DNA of 64,000 nt from Megaleporinus macrocephalus (GCA_021613375.1 CM038716.1:682001-746000); one strand, 5' to 3'; shown: positions 12,001 through 24,260, counted from the first letter of the stretch. Translations and numbers: made by a program. The notes: generated by a model from the sequence alone, not told the origin.

Positions 12001-15000
12001 CTGGAAAGTGGCATGTGGGGAAGTGGTGGGGGCGGGGTATTTTCCCCATGGTTAAAGGTATTTCTATGTGCATATGTTTTTAGCTTCTAACATGTCTAGC
12101 CAGGGCTTTATATAGCTCCTCTCAGAAAAAAGCTTGGAGATGGGTAGGTAGACAGATACCCAGACAGATGGAAGCAAGTGCTCAGAAAAGAAACTAGCCA
12201 GAGATGGGGGGGTATACTCGTCTAGACAGTCAGTTTGTAGAAGGGCATGTATTGGATGGCCTTGGTGTAGAAAGTCAGAAGGTGTTTATTTTCCTTGAAT
12301 TACTTTGCCCATAATAAGATCTTTTTAGCTAATCGATAATCAATAACAACATGTGTTAATCTACATAGATTGGGATTCAGTTTGGATCCTGACAGGCTCC
12401 CTGCCAAAGATGAAATACTGCCCTTCATTATGGTATTGCCTCAATTTCTAAACGCGGATTTGCTGGAATTTTGATAGTTTGCTTTAAAGCTTTTTCAAAA
12501 TTTTCATATTTAAATTTGAATGAAAGAGTAACCTTATACCACAACTTTCCATTTAGTCTGAGTGACTAGGCTCTTTCTCATGCAGTTGTACACACATAAA
12601 CATTAGTGTAGAACGTAGAAACAAACATGAGAACATGAGGAAGTCAGGTGGACTTCACCCAAAGTTGCATAAACCCTCTAGTATTTGCTGACTGTAGGAA
12701 GCCGACCTACATTGGTGCTGCTGTTTTTATTTTATTTATTTATTTTTAATTAGCAACCCAAGCAAGGGTCTATATTAAAGAATGTCCTTTTTAGACTGAC
12801 AAAGCTGTGTATGTATACATCTCTTGTACACAGATACAATTATTTTTGCCATAAAACTTATAGGAAATCCATAGGATGTAGTAGTAAAAAAATCATTCAT
12901 TTCCAATCATTTCTATCAGTCCATTGTTACTTAAATGTTCACACAATGTAAAAGGCAGCTTGCTTTTTCAAAAGATTAAGAATGTTATGATGTTTGATGT
13001 GATGTTGATAATATGCTCAAAATAATTTTAAGCTGTTTAATAGTCATAAGTGATCTATTAAAGCAAGCTGCTTTGTACTGTGTCCTCTGTCATCAGGCCA
13101 ACAGAGAGAGAGCGCATGGAATGGCTAATAAAAGGTTGTCTAAGAGAGATCATGATGCAGAAGGACCTGGAGAATGTAACCTCTAAAGAGGTACTGAGGG
13201 CTGCAATGGCTGGTTTTCTGGGGCACAGACATTACACAAACTTTTAAACTCTCATTTTATGTATCTCAGCAAAACAGATAAGATTATGCGAGTAGACACT
13301 GAACTGCATGATCCCTGTAGCGGCTCACTGAGTGAGTGAATTGCTCAGTGCTGATAAGATGGTCTGTTTTGTTCCTCTTAGATCTGCACAGAGCTGGAGA
13401 CGCAGATGGTCTGTAACTTAAAGGAGTTTAAAGAGTTCATTGACAACGAAATGATAGTCATCCTGGGCCAGATGGACAGCCCAACGGAAATCTTTGATCA
13501 TGTGTTCCTAGTGAGGGTCTTCACTTTTCTGTTCTGACCCCAGCAACTGTATAAAACAGTGTTTAATGTCTAACCAGTGTTTAATGTCTCTTTCTTGCTC
13601 TAATACAGGGGTCAGAATGGAATGCATCAAATCTGGAAGAGCTCCAGAGCAGTGGGTCAGTGCTGTTGTTTTGGACAGCTACTTTAATCAGTACATGCGG
13701 TCTGCTTTCATAAACTCATTATTAATTTTATATCTCACTGCACATGCTTTACAGAGTTCGCTACATTCTAAATGTGACACGGGAGATTGATAATTTCTTC
13801 CCTGGTCTTTTTGAGTACCACAACATCCGTGTGTATGACGAGGAGGCCACCAACCTACTAGAGTATTGGAACGACACCTGGAAGTTCATCTCTAAAGCCA
13901 AGTATGGGTTTGGGTCTTTTGTGGCTGCAATAAAAAACAGCATAGTCATGTATTAGGTCATGTACTGAGCATAGATGTGTGCCGTTTTTATTGTAGGAAA
14001 GCAGGGGCAAAGTGTCTGGTGCACTGTAAGATGGGTGTTAGCCGCTCGGCCTCCACTGTAATAGCCTACGCAATGAAGGAGTATGGCTGGGATCTGGATA
14101 GAGCCTTTGAGCATGTCAAAGAACGACGTTCCGCCACTAAACCCAACCCTTCTTTTATGAAGCAGCTGGAGGAGTACCAGGGCATCCTGCTGGCCAGGTC
14201 TTAAAATACATTAATATATACATGCATGTTCTAGGGTTAGTATGCATAAAACCATAAACAAAATCTTTGAGTTTAGTACACTAGTGTACATATAGATTTA
14301 AATGCAGAATTTACACCTTTTAAATGACTGACCTTGTTATAAAGTAGCTAGGATTTGTAATGGTAAAATATCAGTTGTATTTTAGTTTTGTCTAAGACTA
14401 GGCTGAATGTCTAGGCTTAAACACTTAAATAGGATTGTAAAATGCAGCTTTAGATATTTTCTTTTAGGATTTTGCAGTTCTGTCTTTGTTCCATCTATTA
14501 ATATATATAGGGAACTGCCAGACATCCTGCTGATCTGTTACTCTCTGAGTTCTGTTCCCTACTTACACTAATAGTTCCTTTATTATTCTCTCCAGTAAAC
14601 AGAGACACAACAAGTTGTGGCAGTCACACTCAGACAGCAACTTGTCTGAGCAGCGGGAGACTCTGTGTAAAGGTCCACGCACTCTGGGCCACTCCAATCT
14701 CCACAACAAGCACCACCACCTCAAAAACAGCAGCCCTCCACCCATCCAGAACATACATTGTTTAACTGTTCAGCAGACTCTTAACGAGCCACAGCCTAAA
14801 GCGGATGATCCACACTCCGGAATCTATAATAGTCAGTGCAAGTCTAATGTGAAAAATCTCCATTCTAAACAGAGGTATGAGGATCTCCTGCTGTTTCCTC
14901 TGCCTCTGCCCCAGGCAGCCGCTGTAGTGCCTGAACAAAACATGGCAGAGAGCTGTGTTTTGAAAGTAGCAGTGACTGTGCCTATTGCTTGCACTCAACC

Positions 15001-17182
15001 TCCTCCCTCCCTCCATGTTCTCACTCCTTTCATTTGTACTTCTGTTCATATTGCCAAGCTTTCCCACGCTAGGCATGAGCCAAAAACTTCCCAATCCACT
15101 CGTACTCTGAGCCTCACATTATATCTGGATACTCTAAGGACTGTCAGCACTACTAAGAAAGCTGAAGACAATTTAGCATCTCCAGGGACATCTATGGCAA
15201 TCAGCCCCATGGGGGCTCCTCTAGTAGTTAGACTTCTTTCTAGTGCTGGCTCAGACAGCACCAACACTGGAATAGAGCCTACTCAGAAAATGGGTAGTTT
15301 AGTGAACCCCACCTCCACTTCCAGTTTCAGTGCCGATAGCATTGACTTCTTCATTGCAAGGGAAAAGTTCCTGAGGCTTCAAAATGGCCAGCTTTCTGAA
15401 GTGTCAGCACCACATGCTGTTCATGCCCAATGTATTAGCCTATGCCTGGATGAGATGAGTTCAGCCACGATAGAGGAGGTAAGAGTACCATATTACTAAG
15501 CACTGCACTCAACCTGGAGACATACAGTTGTGGGTTATCTTAAATTACTATTGCAGGAGATGTTTAAGGCAAGTGAAGTTAAAGCAGTACTGCTGCCTAT
15601 TGGCAACTTGTAGAATTTCTAGTGTGCCCACAAAACAGTGTTACAATATAAGCTTTTTCTTTAACAAATTTTAGGTGAAGCTGATGTCTTAGAAGTTAGT
15701 CTCAGAATGACTACACCACAAACTAAAACAACAAACAAAATGTGGCAAATAAAGAAGAAAAGTGTTTTACAGAATATAAAAAGTCAGCCATCAGCATCTA
15801 AAACAAGGTGAAACAATCTCTGCAGTACAATATTTTTTCCAGTGTCAAAGCGGCTTTTAGAAATCTACTTTTCAGTACCTGTAAGAAATGTTAATGATCA
15901 CTTACCAAAAATGCTCACTGTAGTAGCAGCATTCTAATGAATCCTCTTTTCTCCCACTCTTTTTTTAGTGTTGTTCTCCTCCAGAGAACTCATGTGACAG
16001 TGTAGCTCTGGTCACTGCATCACTCCACCATCACGACAGTGGCGTCTCCGTGCGGCACATGATCACTTCACTGGAGTCTATCTCTTATGCCCGAAGGCCT
16101 CAGCACCACCCTCGACTCCATAAGCTGGAGGAGCTGGAGAAAAAGAAGAGTTTGTTGCTCCCTCCCTCCACATCTGCGCCTCTCTGTGAGCAACCTGCTC
16201 GCTCTGTGCCCCACGCCACAGAACAACTAGAGCTAAGGCTGCAGCAGGAAAGTATCCCCACCTGTTCCCCTCTACAATTACTCTGTCTCACCAGCCCTAA
16301 CTTGCAGCCAACTTCTGTCCAAACTGTGGACTGCATTGTTTCCGTCCATACCACAGAAGGACAAGTTGACCAGCTGCTGGATGACAAGAATTCAGGGATG
16401 ATCCTTAACCTGTGTAATTTCCTTTCCACATACCATAAAGTAAGTGCTTCAATAGTCACTGTGAACCCCAGCCTGGAGCCTAGCTGGAGGGTGCCACTGA
16501 GCTGCAGAGGGATATAGATGACCCACTCAAACCTAATAGACATCTGACTCACAGCAGCCAGGACCTGCAGACCTTTCTGTACAAGGCTGGAGGACTCTTC
16601 AACCAGGCTGAATCGAAAAAGCAGTTTGAAAGAAGCCAGAGCAAGGTGAAAGCAGAGCAGTGGACAGAACCCAAAGCTTCAGCAGTGTGGAAGAGAGCCA
16701 TGGAGGTTGAAACAAGGCTCAGACAGGCCCCACCCTTGCACATGAAGCGCTTGGCCACCCTGGCCAAGCTGGACCAGCTGGAGCTGTCCATGCATGATCT
16801 AAATGATGGGGACTCCCACCCTGCCGCCCAGGGTCTTAAGGCGCCCTTGTCCTCTCTCTTTCATTCTCACTCTCACTCGCTCACCCACTGTCCTGATGAT
16901 GCCCATAAGAAACGTTTTCTACCTCAAAGCCCCTCCAGCCCCCTGCCTGCTGCTCACAAACTGGAAACCAACACATCTAAGGGCTCTACCAACTCCGTTT
17001 TCTCACACCTGCAGCACAGACAAGGAAACAGAGCAGAACTTGTCTCTGCTCTGCCCACTGTCTCCACCTGCACGCAACAGCAGCATCAGCAGCAGCAACA
17101 TGCCAAGCCACACCTGGCATGGCGTCTGCGCAAAGCGGCAGACAAAATAAAGACAGTCACCGTGCTGTACAATACCATGTGA
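2437..17182 (+). CDS. ssh2: slingshot protein phosphatase 2-like (cofilin phosphatase), 15 coding exons
   Basis: Slingshot phosphatases remove the inhibitory phosphate from Ser3 of cofilin/ADF and bind F-actin in the cytoplasm. Exons: 2437-2546, 5773-5879, 10029-10093, 10172-10293, 10388-10453, 10532-10597, 10741-10938, 13097-13190, 13382-13510, 13609-13655, 13755-13901, 13997-14197, 14596-15478, 15969-16439, 16508-17182. All introns are GT-AG, phases match and the sum is 3,381 nt (1,126 aa). Exon 2 reads SENFLTVKGAAVFLPHGN, the conserved slingshot N-terminal block; residues about 75-245 form the SSH-N region; about 262-316 resemble the DEK_C-like segment; about 320-455 are the dual-specificity phosphatase with HCKMGVSRSA (Cys about 394, Arg about 400). 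VSTNGRQETEESVVLGMDF and VKERRSATKPNPSF favour SSH2 over SSH1. The Ser-rich tail is shorter than in human SSH2 (about 1,420 aa). Less certain: the first exon (chosen because its phase fits exon 2 exactly) and the 68-base last intron, which could instead be a 1-base frame error. Confidence 0.93.
2547..5772 (+). other. ssh2 intron 1 (proposed)
   Basis: Begins gtaagt and ends catcatcag. It holds a CT microsatellite at 4543-4609 but no recognised gene. A 38-base stretch at about 3329-3366 is flanked by good-looking ag and gtaagt, but including it would break the ssh2 frame. Confidence 0.45.
4543..4609. repeat. CT-rich microsatellite
   Basis: About 65 bases of nearly pure CT repeat with one A interruption and a C run (cccccccc) near its right end, inside ssh2 intron 1. 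Confidence 0.9.
5880..7721 (+). other. ssh2 intron 2, left part
   Basis: Intronic. An ATT trinucleotide run lies at 6048-6081, and a palindromic-repeat fragment is annotated separately at about 6160-6440. Otherwise AT-rich with no coding signal. Confidence 0.5.
6160..6440. repeat. partial copy of the long palindromic element
   Basis: Matches the centre and one arm of the elements at 36,847-37,618 and 56,609-57,278. Shared words include gtcactgctggactgagaat, accagcacaacacacactaa and aaaaacagatgg. Only about 280 bases are kept, so the hairpin partner arm is lost. Confidence 0.7.
7722..8979 (-). mobile_element. Tc1/mariner transposon, DD36E (Incomer-like)
   Basis: A 1,258-base element with matching inverted ends: left cagggcttggacaatgaaac, right end reverse-complement caggtgttggacaataaaac. 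Both ends abut TA (7720-7721 and 8980-8981), the Tc1/mariner target duplication. The minus strand encodes a transposase remnant. The second catalytic Asp and the Glu of the DDE triad are separated by 36 residues by my count, which fits the DD36E group rather than classic DD34E Tc1. It lies antisense in ssh2 intron 2. Confidence 0.88.
7774..8806 (-). pseudogene. Tc1/mariner transposase, broken
   Basis: Reads from 8806 downward. An N-terminal helix-turn-helix region (MGDIPEFKRGQIIGARLAGA) is followed by a second DNA-binding region ending near 8412, a SDESTF block with the first catalytic Asp near 8350, GGGSVMVWAAISW near 8230, QDDNAPIH near 8070 and WPGQSPDLNIIEPLW near 7990. The frame changes several times and a stop precedes the MYPEGDAVYQDD segment, so no intact enzyme is encoded. 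The normal family length is about 340 aa, which the span fits. Confidence 0.88.
8990..9062. repeat. (TA)n microsatellite
   Basis: About 73 bases of uninterrupted TA directly beside the right end of the DD36E transposon. It starts from the TA target dinucleotide, so it may have grown from the insertion site. Confidence 0.95.
9063..10028 (+). other. ssh2 intron 2, right part
   Basis: No gene or clear repeat family seen; AT-rich intron ending ctgtccag before ssh2 exon 3. Confidence 0.5.
11040..11500 (-). mobile_element. Rex1/CR1-like LINE 3' fragment
   Basis: On the minus strand the degenerate peptide carries TILLITYKAPSY, SSTAGLLTIPSS and FGDQAFSRLLE, which match the conserved C-terminal end of Rex1/Babar-type LINE reverse transcriptases. 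The plus-strand words tttatatagcacatttctag at the low-coordinate side are typical of the 3' end of the same fish LINEs. It is antisense inside the ssh2 intron spanning 10,939-13,096 and is non-functional. Confidence 0.65.
11501..13096 (+). other. ssh2 intron 7, remainder
   Basis: No coding signal or recognised repeat; ends ctgtcatcag before the exon at 13,097. Confidence 0.5.
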
Positions 17183-17640
17183 CCCCTACTGAACTGAATC
17201 AGGGTAGGAGTGTACCTATGTGCCATGGAGGCAGACTCTGTTCTGTAAATGTCAGGATCTATGTGATCCATACCTAAGCTAAGTCTTTGCTACTGTATTT
17301 TACCTTTTTCATATTAAATATTGTTATTATTGTTTTTGGGATTTTTAGTTTGTTTTTAATTGTGGAGCATACTTTTTGCCTTGATTTGAAAGATACTCAG
17401 TCATTCAGTCAGTCAGTCAGTCTGTCTGTCCGTCTGTATGTAACTGTGTGCTGGCCTGGTGTTTGCTGGAGAACCAGAATTACTTTTTCTATCTTGTGCC
17501 TAATCCATAAATTAAAAGAAATGCATACATGTTTTTTTCCACTAAATGATTCGACTTTCAGCATAGACCAATTGCATAAATCAGTTTTAAATGCACAGTA
17601 ACAAAAACAACCTTGGGAATAAAAAGAGACTGGAAAATGT
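17183..17640 (+). other. ssh2 3' UTR
   Basis: Follows the TGA of ssh2. Contains a short CAGT repeat at about 17,398-17,425 and a canonical AATAAA at 17,618-17,623, after which the transcript probably ends. Confidence 0.6.
17618..17623 (+). terminator. polyadenylation signal of ssh2
   Basis: A canonical AATAAA about 435 bases after the ssh2 stop codon is the first canonical hexamer in the 3' flank. Confidence 0.55.
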
Positions 17641-19185
17641 TTGTGTAGAATTTATAGATGGGTTGGTTATGACCTATATAAAAAAATGAAATGGGTGTTT
17701 AGCTTGTGATATCACGCAAATGTCAGAAGAGGACATCAAGGGCAAACAGACATTTGTTTCTAAACACATATATAATTGGGTGAGAAGGCTGAATGTAAAA
17801 ATTGGACCAGAACCTGCTTAATGTCTGGCGATTCGCTGACCTCGGCATCAACAAGGTATTTTTACCCAAAGAACGCATTAGATATGTTCTCTTTAGTCCA
17901 TCCTTTGTAAAAGCCCTAGAGATGGTTGTGTGTTAAATCCCAGTAGATCAAAAGTTTCTTTTTCGTTTATTTTAGGCTTCAAGTGTAATCTTCCACAGTT
18001 CAAAAAAATAGACCCTTACGAGAATTTGAATTAAAATCCAAAATTGGCATCAGTTCCTAAACGGTATTTGCTCAAACATCTATTAAATTAATTGAACAAA
18101 GCTGAAATTTCACCCCCAGTCCCCAAATCTATCATTGAATTCTTCTTAAACTCCCTCACCATCTGTCATTCACACAAATACTTACATATCTCTGCCTTTT
18201 GTGATTTTTCTTCATAGGTACAGCTTTGACTTTTCTGGTTGGTTAACGTCATTCATTAGGTTGACTCACCAGGCTGCCTAAGCTCTCTGCAGATTGTGAC
18301 ACCGATATGGTGCTCTGCTTGGCTTTTATTGCAATGCTTTCCCAAACCTCCCAAAATAACTGGAGCAAAAGAACTTTGTTGTGCTGCTAATGAAGCTGTT
18401 CTTACACTTCTTAGGTAAAAACAAGAGCTCTTATATCAAATAAGCAAAACCGTAATCTGAAAATCATTGATTTCATCATTTGTGATACATTAAAAGTTTT
18501 ACAGAATCCCAAGAAAGTTCTACATCCAAGAGACAAGGCCCAAAACCAATTCTGTGTGGCAGTCAATTTTGTAGACCCCTTAGGTGGCACTGCAGATGAG
18601 ATTCTCTAGTGAAAGTCACTGCTTGGGTTTTCAAAAACAGTTCGTAGCTGCTCCACAAATAGAAGTTAGTACTCTACCATACAAAAAGAGACCATATACA
18701 AACATTGCTGCTTTCTCTGGGCTCCTTTAAGATGAACTGATGCAATGTGGAAAGTCCTGTCTTCAAAATTTAAAATTATATTTGGAAATCATGGACACCA
18801 AGTCCTCTGAGCAGAGCTCCCAGAACCACAGGGGTGAGTGAACATTTGACCCACCACTTTTCGAAGCATTGGACCAGTAGGACCTGTAGGCACGAACTGC
18901 CCAGTAATCTGGCTCAGAGGCATAACCGATTACAATCGTCATTTCAGTTTGACTGTGGGACATTGGAGGTGCACATCTGGAACTACGGGACTGTTCAGTG
19001 CGAGTACTGGCACTGGCACTGGCACATTAATCTCAATTCTGGTAAATGTTTTAAATGGATAGCATTACTAATAGTCAAGTTTCAAGTTAGTACACGTTAT
19101 TTGCTAAATGTCTGGAGCATTATTTCTTACTGCCGCCACTATGCTCAGCTAGGATTTGATGTTCTTTACAGAGAGGAACGATTTT
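17641..19185. other. intergenic, no gene seen
   Basis: No exon recognised on either strand. Parts (17,790-18,200) look like worn interspersed repeat but cannot be classified. No coronin exon was found here or anywhere up to 39,489. Confidence 0.4.
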
Positions 19186-19446
19186 AGTAGATTAGAGAGT
19201 CTTACTGAATGTATTACAGCAATTAAGCATTGGATAATATGTCATTTCCTCAAATTAAATGAGGGGAAAAACAGAAGTATTGGTTCTGGGGTCTCAAAAT
19301 GTTGCAGATAACCTAAAGAAGGAACTTGGGTCATTGGCTTTACAGACAAACCCCTATCCCAGAAACCTCAGAGTCAGTTTTGATTCAGAGCTGCGTTTCT
19401 CAATGCATATGACAAAGCTGGTGCAGAAAATGCTTTCCTTCCGGGA
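19186..19446 (+). mobile_element. Rex1-like LINE reverse transcriptase fragment
   Basis: Plus-strand peptide contains HFLKLNEGKTEVLVLGS and VSFDSELRFSMHMTKLV, the conserved region downstream of the RT catalytic motif in Rex1/CR1 LINEs (normally N.LN..KTE.L..G and LGV..DS.L.F). It is a short, 5'- and 3'-truncated copy. The following words gaaacccactcaaacacggg (near 19,490) belong to another very common fish repeat. Confidence 0.7.
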
Positions 19447-19619
19447 CACAGAAAAGATCATTCATTGCTTTTGTATCATCACCCGAAGGAAACCCACTCA
19501 AACACGGGGAGAACATGCACACTCCACACGGAACGGCCCAAATATCTCATATGTGCGTGAGAATGGTCCTTACACAATTTTAGTCCTGGCTGGACAACCA
19601 AGAGCTCACTTCTCTCACT

Positions 19620-21973
19620 AAAAGAGAGAGTGTGGAGGAATGAATACAAGAGGGAAATAAACTATAAGATAAATAAAAATAAGATGTGAAAAGATGTGAA
19701 CAAGACTAAACATTTTATTTCCCCTTTTTATTATAAATAAGCACTTTTTTTCAAAAGCATTTCAAATGTAGCCCTTGTTTTTATTTAAAGTGATAAATAA
19801 AGCATTTATTAAGTTCAGCATTTAAACAGTAAATATATTAAAATATACTAAATGGTATGTGTGATGTGTTGGTCTAGGCTACTTCAGTATACAGGATATG
19901 CCACTGAATCATAACACAAGTTGAAATGATGACGGTCCGGGCCGGCCTGAGGAGATCTCCTTTAGGTGGACCTTACTGAATTCTATTTAAATGCCCCTGC
20001 TATAGACTCTCAGTCTGCTGACAACCCCAGATCAGCCTTGACAGAGTTTTGATTGTTTGTATGTGTGTTGCACACAATATAACCTCTCTGTTGTTTCTCT
20101 ATCATCGCTAAGGTTTGACCATTTTTTGTCTTTTGCTATTTTGAATTTTGTCTTGCCCCTTTTGTATGGTTTGCCATGTCTTTTTGGTTTTGACCTATAG
20201 CTTGTATTTTTGGTATCACCTTTTTGTCTAGCCCTTTGAATTTAGTTTTTGCCCATAATCCTTTTGACCTCTGCCTGGCTTTTTTGACACCCGTTTTAGA
20301 TTTCCATTTTTTGTAAATACATTTCAAACTCTAGTTGCACACATCTGATATTTTCTGTGTGTTGCATCTGCATGTATAACAACAGCTTAAGTAAGATGCT
20401 GCCTGCAGTCTAGACCTCTCACCCACAGACTACTAGCCAACTAGCACATTATGAAAGGGAACTTTCAAAACAACAGCAATTTTCTTTTCAGTTCCTAAAT
20501 GTTTACACAGTGTTGATAAAAGAATACTGGTAAACATGATCCTCTCTCAATGCATTAATGATGTCTATTTTAAACAATACAATTTCACAGTATCAGTATT
20601 TGATATGTTGTATTATTGTCAATAAATACAGGGTTTCAAATGATTTTGCATGTCATCTTTCTGTTTTTATTTATATTTTACAGTGTCCCAACGTTTTTGG
20701 ATATGGGGTTGTATACTACATAAGACATTCCACTCCTTTTATAAGTAGTCTTAAAATTAGGAACCCCTCAAAAAATGTTTGAAAACTGGGGTTTATGTTC
20801 CTTTGAGAAGGGCATGCAGGAGAGAAAAGAATCATATTAGTTCTCTTCTAGTTGTCTCCGCTACATGCTTTTATGCTCGCTTTACCCAATGATTCCAATT
20901 TCCTTTATGTTACGATTAGCTAACTTTAATGGACCCAAAAATTAATGCTGACATTATTAATGTGATATAATGTGATATTAGCAACATCATTAAGTAAGCT
21001 TTAACCCAAAATTCTTGCGCTACTGACTAGTACCAATTAGGTAGCATGTTTTTTCCTGCCTAACCTGAAAATATGTTTACCAGTTAACTAAACAAATAAT
21101 AATATATTATTCTATTAATTAAACTATTAATCTATTGAAGAGTAACTGCATGCCAAAGGTTTAACTCAACCCCTAAACCATGGTAGTTTCTAATGATCTC
21201 TTCAACAAGATCCCCCATTTGGTAAAATCTATTAAAAAAGGCCTAATTTCTCATAATAAAGTGGACTTTCTTAAGTTTATTTCATTTTGACATTTTGAAA
21301 AGCTATGAAAAACAGACTTTCCACATTGTCTTCCTATACAGATGCTCCTGTGGGCACTGAACAAATGTCTCAGCTGTTGAGATTGCTAACATGCAGATGA
21401 AGTTATCAGTAGTAAGTTGTCTAGCAGAAGAAGTTATCAGCAGAAGTCTTCTTAGTAAGCTCAGTTAGTTTACATTTTATGGGATTACCAGCTAAAAGCA
21501 TAGTCCAAACACAGTGTTTGACAAAACTGTATTGTAGATTATTTACACATGCGATCCGGTTGGGGTCGTGGACTATTAAACAAAAAGTTCAACAGATACC
21601 AGTAACCTATCCATCATCTGGTTTGGGTCTGAAAGCCTACAGAGAGCTACAGCTTGGTCCTCCAGCTCTCCTCTTTCGTTTAAAAAATTCAAGATGGTGA
21701 ATTCTGTCTGTTTTGTCCCCTTATTGCGTTAAATATTATTTAGTATTATTTAATGTGTTTTTCAGTAAATCAAAAACCAATTATCTCGATTCTCTAAACG
21801 CTCTTGAAGTCAAAACGTCAAAAATTTCATGTCCTTTGATAGGTAATGTCATGGAATCAATTGTGAATCAGATATTCAGGAGAGGTTATTTAGATATAAA
21901 GTGATTCTCTTTTAGGCAAAAAAGTATATACAGGCATAGCATGTCAGACTGACCTGATGATTTTGACGAAGAT
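19620..21973. other. intergenic, no gene seen
   Basis: No supported gene. About 19,980-20,345 resembles the pyrimidine-rich end of an LTR (repeated tttgacc/ttttgtct words) without confirmable borders. About 20,540-20,715 ends in gtgtcccaacgtttttggat atggggttgta, the tail of a common fish interspersed repeat also met near 46,490-46,800. Small open frames at 21,479-21,904 show no recognised domain. Confidence 0.35.
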
Positions 21974-22135
21974 TCTTCATCAACAAAAGTTTTCATCTGT
22001 CTGTATGTCAGCCTGCACCAATAAGAGTGTTCATCTGTCTGTATGCCATCCTACACCAGCAAGAGTCTTCATCTGTCTGTACACCAGCAAGAGTCTTCAA
22101 CTGTCTATATGCCAGCCTGCACCAGCATGAACATT
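21974..22135. repeat. short minisatellite
   Basis: About four imperfect units of roughly 38-45 bases built from catctgtctgtatgccagcc and caccagcaagagtctt; one unit is shortened. Confidence 0.75.
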
Positions 22136-22648
22136 TGCTTGTCCTTAAGCATGACTGAATCCTTGTTAGTGCAAGCCAGCCTTGCTTTTGTGCAGATTTT
22201 TTCTTGCTTTTTGTAATTTCAGAAGATTACTTATGGTTATTTCTGGTATGGTTATATGAGTAGTTTTAATATATTTCTGCCTTGCCCCATATAGTCTTGC
22301 AACTCTATTTTTCAATACATTAAATTATTGTTTGCATTTATAAATTGATGATGTGAGCAGACATGCTGTATATGTCAAATAACTTAAAAGAATAAAGAAG
22401 TTGGTTAACACTGCTTTACTAGATTGAGCATAGCTTTGATGGCAAAACATTACAGGCACCATATTGCAACACAAAGCGGCACATCTGGCTTAAAGCTATT
22501 AAGATTTTTTAAGCTTATCAGTTTGTCTAAGACCTTGCGGAAAAAAAGTCAATCCTGGTGGTGTATTTTTTTGTAAGCAGTCATATGCCATCATGGACCA
22601 TTTCAGACAAATTTCAGACTTTTTTTTCTAAAGTGTATTGTATATATG

Positions 22649-23087
22649 TGTCAGGGAGGCAGCAGGGTTCGTAGAGCTGGGGTGTGTAAAGCAGATGAGA
22701 CTAGAGGGCAGGACAAACAGAGGGTCGCACGCACACGCAAGTCTTAACAAAAGTAAATCAAAACAAAACATGAAGTACACAAACATAATGACATACAAAA
22801 CAGAACCAGGGAGCAAAACGGGACAATGCTGGAAACTGTAATCACAGAAATCACAAACATGACAAAACTCGCAAAAAGAACCACAAGGGAGAGGGCAAAA
22901 CAGGATGACTAAGTACACAGGTTAATGAGGGGCAGACAGCTGACAGGACTGATACAAACGAGAAACAGACGGGGCTAGGGCAGAGCAGAGAACAAAAGGA
23001 GCACATAACCAAACAAACAGACCCACATGGTTGACGGGGGAATGTAAACAAACGGATGATACAGACGAACCAGGGCACAGTGTAACA
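22649..23087 (-). mobile_element. solo LTR with 5-bp target duplication
   Basis: A 439-base segment begins TGTCAGGG and ends GTGTAACA on the plus strand (TG...CA in either orientation), flanked on both sides by ATATG (22,644-22,648 and 23,088-23,092). On the minus strand it is pyrimidine-rich (tttgtttgg, ctccttttgttctctg), as in the U3/R region of fish LTR elements. There is no internal coding region, so this is a solo LTR left by recombination. The family (probably Gypsy-like) is not determined. Confidence 0.75.
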
Positions 23088-23092
23088 ATATG

Positions 23093-24260
23093 TTTTCTAA
23101 AAGTATACTGGAGAAAGACTGTGTAAGCAAATTCCAATTCTGTGAGGATTCTTGCAAGTCTTCATAAAGCTGCTGGGTAAGTGCCATAAACAACTTAGCG
23201 TAATGATTTAGGGCCACTGAATTTGGATGGGAAAGCTTTAGAAACTGCACTGGTAGAGGCAGTTTCTAACTGAGTATTTATGAAAAGTGAGAGTGAATAG
23301 AAACAGTCCTATCCTATCTCAATGCTGGTACATTTGGACAGCACAGTAATGTAACTAAGGGCGTGTTGCAGTGGTCACAAATGAACAGGAGAGCTGGTTA
23401 GTAATAGGTGAGAAGAGGCCCTGATGGTCAGCCTTCCACAGCGTTCAACAGGATGGGAGGACAGTCATTGTCTCAGGAAGAATAAAGAAAGAAATTTAGT
23501 TCTGAGGAGTATGACTGTAGAAAATATGAAAAGTAAATAAAACAATTTCATAGTGTGTCTGGTGACTTCGGCAGAACTAACTATAACAGCATAAACTAAA
23601 AGGAGAGAACATAGAGGTAACATAGAGCACCCTGAGAGACTGGGATCCCCCCACTCTGCCACAACAAACCTGTGTGATCTTGTAAAGTGGTGGGACAACA
23701 GCACCAAAATCCAGCTCAGTTTACCAAAATCCTCTGTGTCCATGAACCACTGGATCTCCTGCCTTCATCTAAAGGGGAAGATTAATCACTAAAAGCTAAA
23801 CTAAACAAGTATGTTTTCAATCTAGACTTAAAGGTTGAGACTGTGTCAAAGTCGTGAACATTAACTGGGAGATTATTCTGCAGCATTCTAAAAGTAACTG
23901 AATTTTATACAGGTTCCTGCTAGAGTACCCTGGCAACGATGCATTACAGTAGTCTAGCCTTGAAGTTATAAAGGCATGTGCATTAAGCATAGACAATGCA
24001 TTTCTTAACTAAATGTTTCGGAGGTGAAGAAACACTGTTCTTGCTAAGGCTATGAGAACAATTAATTATTCTTAAAATGGGTTTAATTATAGTTGTTAAT
24101 GCTTGTTTAAATAGGTTTGTTGGAATCATGTAAATCATGCATGTTGCAGAATTGAAGAAGAGATCTTTTTTTTTAGTTCTGACTGCTAAAGTGGAAAAAA
24201 TGTTTCAGATTTTGATTTACTCAAAAACACATTAAATAATACGAAATAATATTTAACGCA
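23093..24260. other. intergenic, worn repeat sequence
   Basis: No gene. About 23,810-23,990 (aatctagacttaaaggttga ... gcattacagtagtctag) resembles a common fish interspersed repeat that I cannot classify. Confidence 0.35.

Noticed and set aside
16100..16552. 150-codon minus-strand frame
   Set aside because: Shadow of the serine-rich ssh2 tail exon on the opposite strand.
20136..20327. Minus-strand lysine-rich frame
   Set aside because: It is a by-product of T-rich, LTR-like repeated sequence on the plus strand; no known domain.
19980..20345. Possible second solo LTR
   Set aside because: Composition is suggestive, but I found no matching TG/CA borders with a target duplication.
22628..23250. 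Several cysteine-rich minus-strand frames
   Set aside because: They lie within the solo LTR and its flank and reflect pyrimidine-rich LTR composition.
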